Source of the DNA: Actinomyces sp.
GTDB lineage: Bacteria; Actinomycetota; Actinomycetes; Actinomycetales; Actinomycetaceae
Assembly (NCBI GenBank): GCA_018375675.1
Contig: JAHACW010000007.1
Coordinates: 1 to 58,102 of the forward strand
DNA length: 58,102 bases
Reading direction: 5' to 3'
A program made the translations under genes and the position numbers. Below are positions 53,910 through 58,102 of this stretch, piece after piece. Positions within the stretch are counted from its first letter, which is position 1; every line of letters starts with the position of its first letter. The notes below the pieces were generated by a model. The model did no database searches. It saw nothing but the letters and a program-made list of their open reading frames with translations, and was not told where the DNA came from.

Positions 53910-55660
53910 AGCTCTTTTTGAACCGCTCCGAGTCGGTGGCCCTGCGCCGATGCCTCTCCATGCTCCAGGTCTCGCGGTCGGGCTTCGCTCTGTCGTTGCT
54001 TCTCGGCGTCACCGCCCTCGGCGCCGCGATCGCTCTCGGTGGCACCGCTGCCTGGCTCATCGCACGCGCCTCCCAGCAACCCCCGGTGCTTTACTTGACG
54101 GTCGCCGCTACCTCGGTCCGCCTCTTCGGTGTCTCGCGCGCCCTCGCACGCTACCTGTCGCGCCTTGCCTCCCACAAGGTGGCGCTGACGGGCATGGACA
54201 ACCTGCGTAACAACCTCTACGACGAGTTGGCTGCGGCCCCAGGAACGAAGCTCTCGACGCTGCGCCGAGGCGATCTCATGACCCGCGCTGGAGCCGACGT
54301 CGACGAGGTTGGCAACGTCGTCGTCAAGACTCTCCTACCCGCCCTCGTCTCGGCGATCGTCGGCGTGGGCACGGTCGGTGTCATCACCATCATCTCGCCG
54401 GCAGCCGGCATCATCCTCGCTCTGAGCCTCGTCGTCTCGGGCATCATTGCCCCGGCCCTCATCGCCCGCTCAGTGCGCCTGGCCGAGAGCCAGGGAGCAG
54501 ATGCGCGCACCGACATCGCGGCGACCTCGCTCGCGATCCTTGAGGGAGCCACCGAGCTGTCCATGGCGGGCACGCTGGAGCGCGCACGCCACTCTCTGGA
54601 CCGTGCTGAAGGCGAGCTTAGCGCCGCTCTGGCCCGCTCGTCCCGACTGTCCGCGTTTGCTCGCGGCCTCGACGTGTGCGCGATGGGCGTCGCCGTCATC
54701 GGCGCGCTCCTGATCGGGATCCCGCAGACAACCTCGGGAGCCCTCGCTCAGGTCCTCCTGGCCGTCATCGTCCTCGTCCCTCTGTCTTCCTTCGAGGGCG
54801 TCGCCGAGCTGACGCCCGCCGCCGCCCAGCTCGTGCGCAGCGCCCAGGCCGCGACGCGCATCTGCTCACTCCTGGACGAGAAGGCTCCCGCACAGCCCCA
54901 CGATGTTCCGGAAGGCCCCACCGTCATCGAGGCGCGCGATCTCGCCATCGGCTGGCCGAGTGGCCCCACCCTTGTGACTGGTATTTCGCTGACACTGCGC
55001 CCAGGATCGTCCCTTGCGATTGTCGGCCCCTCGGGCATCGGCAAGACGACGCTGCTGGCGACCCTCACGGGTATCATCCCGCCCAAGTCGGGCAGTGCTC
55101 TCATCAACGGTGTTCCCGCGTGGGGAGCCGATCGTGACCAGCTCACCTCGCGCATCACGATGACAGCGGAGGACGCTCACGTCTTCGCCACCACCATCTA
55201 CGAAAACCTGCGGGTTGCCCGCGCATCTCTCACCCGGGACGAGGCCTCGGAGCTCCTCGCCCGAGCCGGCCTCGCGCAGTGGGTCAAGTCCCTGCCTGAT
55301 GGCCTCGACACCGTGATCGGCTCCGGAGGCACGACAGTGTCCGGTGGCGAGCGTCGCCGCCTTCTCATGGCCAGGGCTCTCGCCGCTCCCGCCCCGATCA
55401 TGGCTGTCGACGAGGCCTCCGAGCACCTCGATGCGGCGACGGCCGACCGCCTCATGGAAACGTTGCTGACGCGCTCGCCCGACCGGGCTACCCTGGTGGT
55501 CACCCACCGCTTGAGCGCCCTGGACCAGGCCGACCAGGTCATCGTCTTGGCAGCCCCCGATCCCGGCCAGTGCGCGACGATCGCCGCGCGCGGCACACAC
55601 GACGAGGTCCTGCAGGCCCTTCCCACCTACCGGTGGGCCCTCGACCAGGAGGAACAATGA
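53906..55660 (+). CDS. cydC: CydC-type ABC transporter subunit (thiol exporter)
   Basis: Second half of CydDC, 584 residues. A six-helix domain (about 20-325) is followed by an ATPase with Walker A GPSGIGKTTLL (about 374), signature TVSGGERRRLLMARAL, and Walker B-like IMAVDEASEHLD. The helices and the conserved ARYLSRLASHKVAL block fit CydC. It overlaps cydD by 4 bases and the histidine kinase by 4 bases, so the kinase is co-transcribed. Confidence 0.92.
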   Translation: MKLFLNRSESVALRRCLSMLQVSRSGFALSLLLGVTALGAAIALGGTAAWLIARASQQPPVLYLTVAATSVRLFGVSRALARYLSRLASHKVALTGMDNLRNNLYDELAAAPGTKLSTLRRGDLMTRAGADVDEVGNVVVKTLLPALVSAIVGVGTVGVITIISPAAGIILALSLVVSGIIAPALIARSVRLAESQGADARTDIAATSLAILEGATELSMAGTLERARHSLDRAEGELSAALARSSRLSAFARGLDVCAMGVAVIGALLIGIPQTTSGALAQVLLAVIVLVPLSSFEGVAELTPAAAQLVRSAQAATRICSLLDEKAPAQPHDVPEGPTVIEARDLAIGWPSGPTLVTGISLTLRPGSSLAIVGPSGIGKTTLLATLTGIIPPKSGSALINGVPAWGADRDQLTSRITMTAEDAHVFATTIYENLRVARASLTRDEASELLARAGLAQWVKSLPDGLDTVIGSGGTTVSGGERRRLLMARALAAPAPIMAVDEASEHLDAATADRLMETLLTRSPDRATLVVTHRLSALDQADQVIVLAAPDPGQCATIAARGTHDEVLQALPTYRWALDQEEQ

Positions 55661-57303
55661 GCACCGACGCCACTGACTTCACGCTGCTGAAAGCGGCCCT
55701 GGACCTCACCAGCTCCCTGGATCTAAAGGCCGGCCTGCAGAACTTCGTGGACCAGGCCTGCGCTTTGACCTCCTCTCCGCACGCCACGCTCTCGGTCCTG
55801 GACACGTGGGGGGCCACCACCCTGCAGCTCGAGTTCCACGAGCCCGGTCCAATCCCGCAGGTCCCCGAACCTCTCATGACGGCAATCCCCGCGAGCGAGC
55901 CGCTCCTCGTCAACTCGCCGTCGGATGCACCCGACCTCGATCTGCCGGAGACCACTCCCCCGTTCCTGGGCGTCTCAATCCTCGTGCACGAGCAGGTCTA
56001 CGGTCGCCTCTACCTGTGCGGTAAGGCGGGCGGGTATTCATCCGCCGATGCTGCTGTCCTCAGCGCACTCGCGCCCGCCGCCGGCATCGCCGTCGAAAAC
56101 GCGCACCTGTACGCGGACTCGAAGCGCACCGAACGGTGGATCAGCGCCTCTCAGTCGCTGACGACCACCATGCTGGAGGGTGCCGATGAGGAGGAGGCGC
56201 TCGAGCTCATTGCCAAGACCGTGCGCGAAGTGTCCCACGCGGACACCGCCATCATCGTCCTGCAGTCCGTGGGCGACACCTGGGCAGCCGAAATCGTCGA
56301 CGGCAAGAACGCCTCCAGCCTGCTGGGCATCACATTCCCACCCGAGGGCCGCGCGATGAGCGTGTTGCACGAGGGTACCGGCATGATCGTGGACTCGATG
56401 TCACGCGCGCAGACGATGCGCGTCCCCCAGCTTGCGGCCTTCGGATCGGCCCTCTACGCACCCCTGCGGTCACGCGGCGTGTCTTCCGGTGTCCTCATTC
56501 TGCTGCGTCAGATCGGCGCACCCGAGTTCGACAGCTCCGAGCTCTCGCTCGCTGAATCACTCGCTTCTCAGGCCACGCTCGCCCTCGAGCTCGCGTCGGC
56601 TCGCCACGCGCAGGACGTGGCCGCTCTGCTGGACGAGCGCGACCGCATCGGACGAGACCTCCACGACTTTGCCATCCAGCAGCTGTTTGCGACCGGAATG
56701 GCCCTGGATGCGGCCAAGCAGAAGGTCGCTGCGGGCCAGACGGACCCGGCTGCCCTCGAGTCCCTCATCGATTCCTCGCTTGCATCGATTGACGAGGCCG
56801 TGCGTCAGATCCGCACGATCGTGCACAACCTGCGCGAACGCGACAAAGCCGTTGGCCTGGTGGAGAGAATCCGCCGTGAATCGTCGCTCACGCGCTCCGC
56901 CCTGGGCTTCGCCCCTTCGCTGCTCATCACACTCGACGGCGATGCCATCAACTCAGACTTGGATAACGAGCTCGTCGTCATCGACGAGTTCGACGGTCGC
57001 GTCGACCCGGACCTGTCCGACGACGTCGTCGCGATTGTCCGCGAAGGTCTGTCGAATATCGCCCGCCACGCGCACGCGACCGCGGCGGCCGTGTGCGTCG
57101 ATGTGTCGGGGCGTGGAAAGTCGGGGCGCGTGCGCATCACGATCACCGACGACGGACGAGGCATCGATCCGTCCCGCACCCGAAACTCCGGCTTGGCAAA
57201 CATGGCGGAGCGCGCGCGACGCCACCGCGGCTCATTTGATACCGACAGCGGCGAGGCCGGGGTCGGCACCCAGATCCGGTGGATCGCTCCACTTGAAGGC
57301 TGA
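55657..57303 (+). CDS. GAF-domain histidine kinase, DosS/DevS-like
   Basis: A soluble sensor kinase of 548 residues. Two GAF domains (about 15-175 and 185-325) are followed by a HisKA_3 dimerisation domain with the phospho-acceptor His336 in RIGRDLHDFAIQQLF. A HATPase_c domain has N-box GLSNIARHAHAT and G-box TDDGRGI, then GLANMAERA. The architecture matches mycobacterial DosS/DevS. In the first GAF domain the segment before FLGVSILV, where DosS has its heme-binding His, reads LPETTPP and lacks a His, so heme binding as in DosS is doubtful. ATG 55657 has AGGAGGAA upstream and overlaps cydC. No response regulator is in the window. Likely controls respiratory genes (inference). Confidence 0.9.
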   Translation: MSTDATDFTLLKAALDLTSSLDLKAGLQNFVDQACALTSSPHATLSVLDTWGATTLQLEFHEPGPIPQVPEPLMTAIPASEPLLVNSPSDAPDLDLPETTPPFLGVSILVHEQVYGRLYLCGKAGGYSSADAAVLSALAPAAGIAVENAHLYADSKRTERWISASQSLTTTMLEGADEEEALELIAKTVREVSHADTAIIVLQSVGDTWAAEIVDGKNASSLLGITFPPEGRAMSVLHEGTGMIVDSMSRAQTMRVPQLAAFGSALYAPLRSRGVSSGVLILLRQIGAPEFDSSELSLAESLASQATLALELASARHAQDVAALLDERDRIGRDLHDFAIQQLFATGMALDAAKQKVAAGQTDPAALESLIDSSLASIDEAVRQIRTIVHNLRERDKAVGLVERIRRESSLTRSALGFAPSLLITLDGDAINSDLDNELVVIDEFDGRVDPDLSDDVVAIVREGLSNIARHAHATAAAVCVDVSGRGKSGRVRITITDDGRGIDPSRTRNSGLANMAERARRHRGSFDTDSGEAGVGTQIRWIAPLEG

Positions 57304-57326
57304 CGCGCCACAGGCGCACAACACGA

Positions 57327-57367
57327 CGGTGGGGGTGGATGTTCCGATTGGAACTCCACCCCCACCG
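57327..57367. terminator. Terminator between kinase and wall-repeat gene
   Basis: CGGTGGGGGTGGA, one bulged T, GTTCC / GGAAC, TCCACCCCCACCG: an 18-bp stem with one bulge and a 4-base loop, between convergent genes. Confidence 0.7.
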
Positions 57368-57409
57368 CGTGCAGACGGGAGTTGTTATCTCCCGGCTCTC
57401 AGCTGAGCA

Positions 57410-58102
57410 TCAGCCCAGCCATCGTCCGTCGCTCCCGAAGGTGTACCAGCGCCAGCCAATCCAGTGGCCGCCCGTGTACATGTCGCCTCCGGTCCCGAAG
57501 TAGTACCAGACGCCACCGATCTGCTGCCAGCCGGTGACCATCTGGCCCGAGGCTCCGAAGTAGTACCAGGTGCTTCCCAGCGGCTTCCATCCGATCGTCA
57601 TAGCTCCACTGTCGCTCATCAGGTACCAATGCGAGCCCATCTGAAGCCAGCCGGTGTGCATCGCGCCGGACGGATCCAGGTAGTACCAGGCACCGCCCGT
57701 GTAAAGCCAACCGGTGGCCATGACGCCGTTGGAGGCGAAGAAGAACCACTTGTCTCCCACCATCTGCCAGCCGGTGACCATCGCGCCGGTCTCGGGCATG
57801 AGGTAGAACCAGGAACCTCCGAGGTTGACCCATCCGGTGACCTGGGCTCCTGCGCCGTTGTGGTAGCGCCACGCGCCATCCCAGTAGACCCAGCCGGTCA
57901 GCATATAGCCGTTCTGGTCGAAGCGGTACACGTTGCCACCGAGCGTGAGGGTCTCGTTCTTGGCGTAGCCGCCGGCGCTGATCTTCCACCACCATCCGGC
58001 ACCGTCATTCATCCAGGTGCCCACCGTGTGATCGGGCGTGGGTGCGGGGTCCGGGGTCGGATCGGGCGTCGGCGCGGGGTCCGGAGTCGGATCAGGCGTG
58101 GG
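57410..58102 (-). CDS. Cell-wall-binding repeat protein, C-terminal part (incomplete)
   Basis: The frame is open to the right window edge, so the start is missing. At the edge there is a Pro/Asp linker of repeated PTPDPTPDPA units, then about seven or eight repeats of ~20-21 residues of the form GW-x6-W-[YF]-[YF]-x5-G-x-M-x-T. These belong to the choline-binding/glucan-binding (cell wall binding, PF01473-like) class. Such repeats anchor exported enzymes or adhesins to the cell surface through teichoic or glycan ligands. The catalytic or adhesive domain must lie beyond the window. The protein ends with a shortened repeat (RWYTFGSDGRWLG). Confidence 0.85.
   Translation of the reverse strand, partial: PTPDPTPDPAPTPDPTPDPAPTPDHTVGTWMNDGAGWWWKISAGGYAKNETLTLGGNVYRFDQNGYMLTGWVYWDGAWRYHNGAGAQVTGWVNLGGSWFYLMPETGAMVTGWQMVGDKWFFFASNGVMATGWLYTGGAWYYLDPSGAMHTGWLQMGSHWYLMSDSGAMTIGWKPLGSTWYYFGASGQMVTGWQQIGGVWYYFGTGGDMYTGGHWIGWRWYTFGSDGRWLG
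58033..58102 (-). repeat. 30-bp tandem repeat coding PTPDPTPDPA
   Basis: Just over two copies of a 30-base unit coding Pro-Thr-Pro-Asp-Pro-Thr-Pro-Asp-Pro-Ala, continuing past the window edge. Likely variable in copy number between strains. Confidence 0.6.

Noticed and set aside
55657..57303. Heme-based oxygen sensor (true DosS)
   Set aside because: Overall architecture fits, but the expected heme-ligating His in the first GAF domain is not visible, so I did not use the DosS name.
1..58102. CRISPR array or cas genes
   Set aside because: No regularly spaced direct repeats and no Cas-like proteins seen; the only tandem repeats are protein-coding (wall-repeat gene, CAP stalk, RNase E tails).

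Overview
The window looks like chromosome from a GC-rich actinobacterium, most likely an Actinomycetaceae member (Actinomyces/Schaalia-like, oral or mucosal facultative anaerobe). This is inferred from several things: the conserved block rne-rplU-rpmA-obg-proB-proA-nadD-rsfS, an eukaryote-like (type 2) IleRS behind a translational T-box, an LAxTG sorting signal, anaerobic GlpABC, cytochrome bd, and a cell-wall-binding repeat protein. The species cannot be fixed from the sequence alone.

Layout. 1-2040: three overlapping genes of unknown function. 2331-12765: a restriction-modification region in which an MmeI-like (type IIL) enzyme gene is split precisely at its methyltransferase motif I (left part ends at 3440, right part resumes at 11062). 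Rejoined, the halves would give about 937 residues, a normal length for that family. The roughly 7.6 kb between them is a less GC-rich module: a HEPN-type TIGR02391/Ymh-like gene, a decayed HTH regulator, a frameshifted hsdM, hsdS and hsdR. 12850-16356: ileS with its T-box leader (minus strand). 16522-18392: DUF318-type permease plus TIGR03943 partner. 18405-24969: a sulfated-compound cassette (MFS importer, cytoplasmic Cys-type sulfatase, ROK regulator, anaerobic sulfatase maturase, TauE/SafE exporter) with two clear palindromic operators in front. 25011-26931: two unrecognised envelope proteins. 27019-31951: SDR oxidoreductase and the glpABC operon. 32218-36919: two metallopeptidases (M13 PepO, M1 PepN). 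37150-39033: a wall-anchored CAP-domain protein. 39302-39374: tRNA-Ala(GGC). 39511-49020: histidine phosphatase, rsfS, nadD, proA, proB, obg, rpmA, rplU and rne, all on the minus strand. 49434-57303: cydABDC followed by a DosS/DevS-like GAF histidine kinase. 57410-58102: the 3' part of a choline/glucan-binding-type repeat protein that runs off the window.

How it fits together. Anaerobic or low-oxygen respiration is a theme: GlpABC delivers electrons from glycerol-3-phosphate to the quinone pool, and cytochrome bd (CydAB, assembled with CydDC) passes them to oxygen; the linked histidine kinase may sense redox state. The sulfatase cassette implies uptake of a small sulfated compound, cytoplasmic desulfation with an anaerobic maturase, and export of the sulfur oxyanion. 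The most unusual structure is the nested, partly broken restriction-modification locus.
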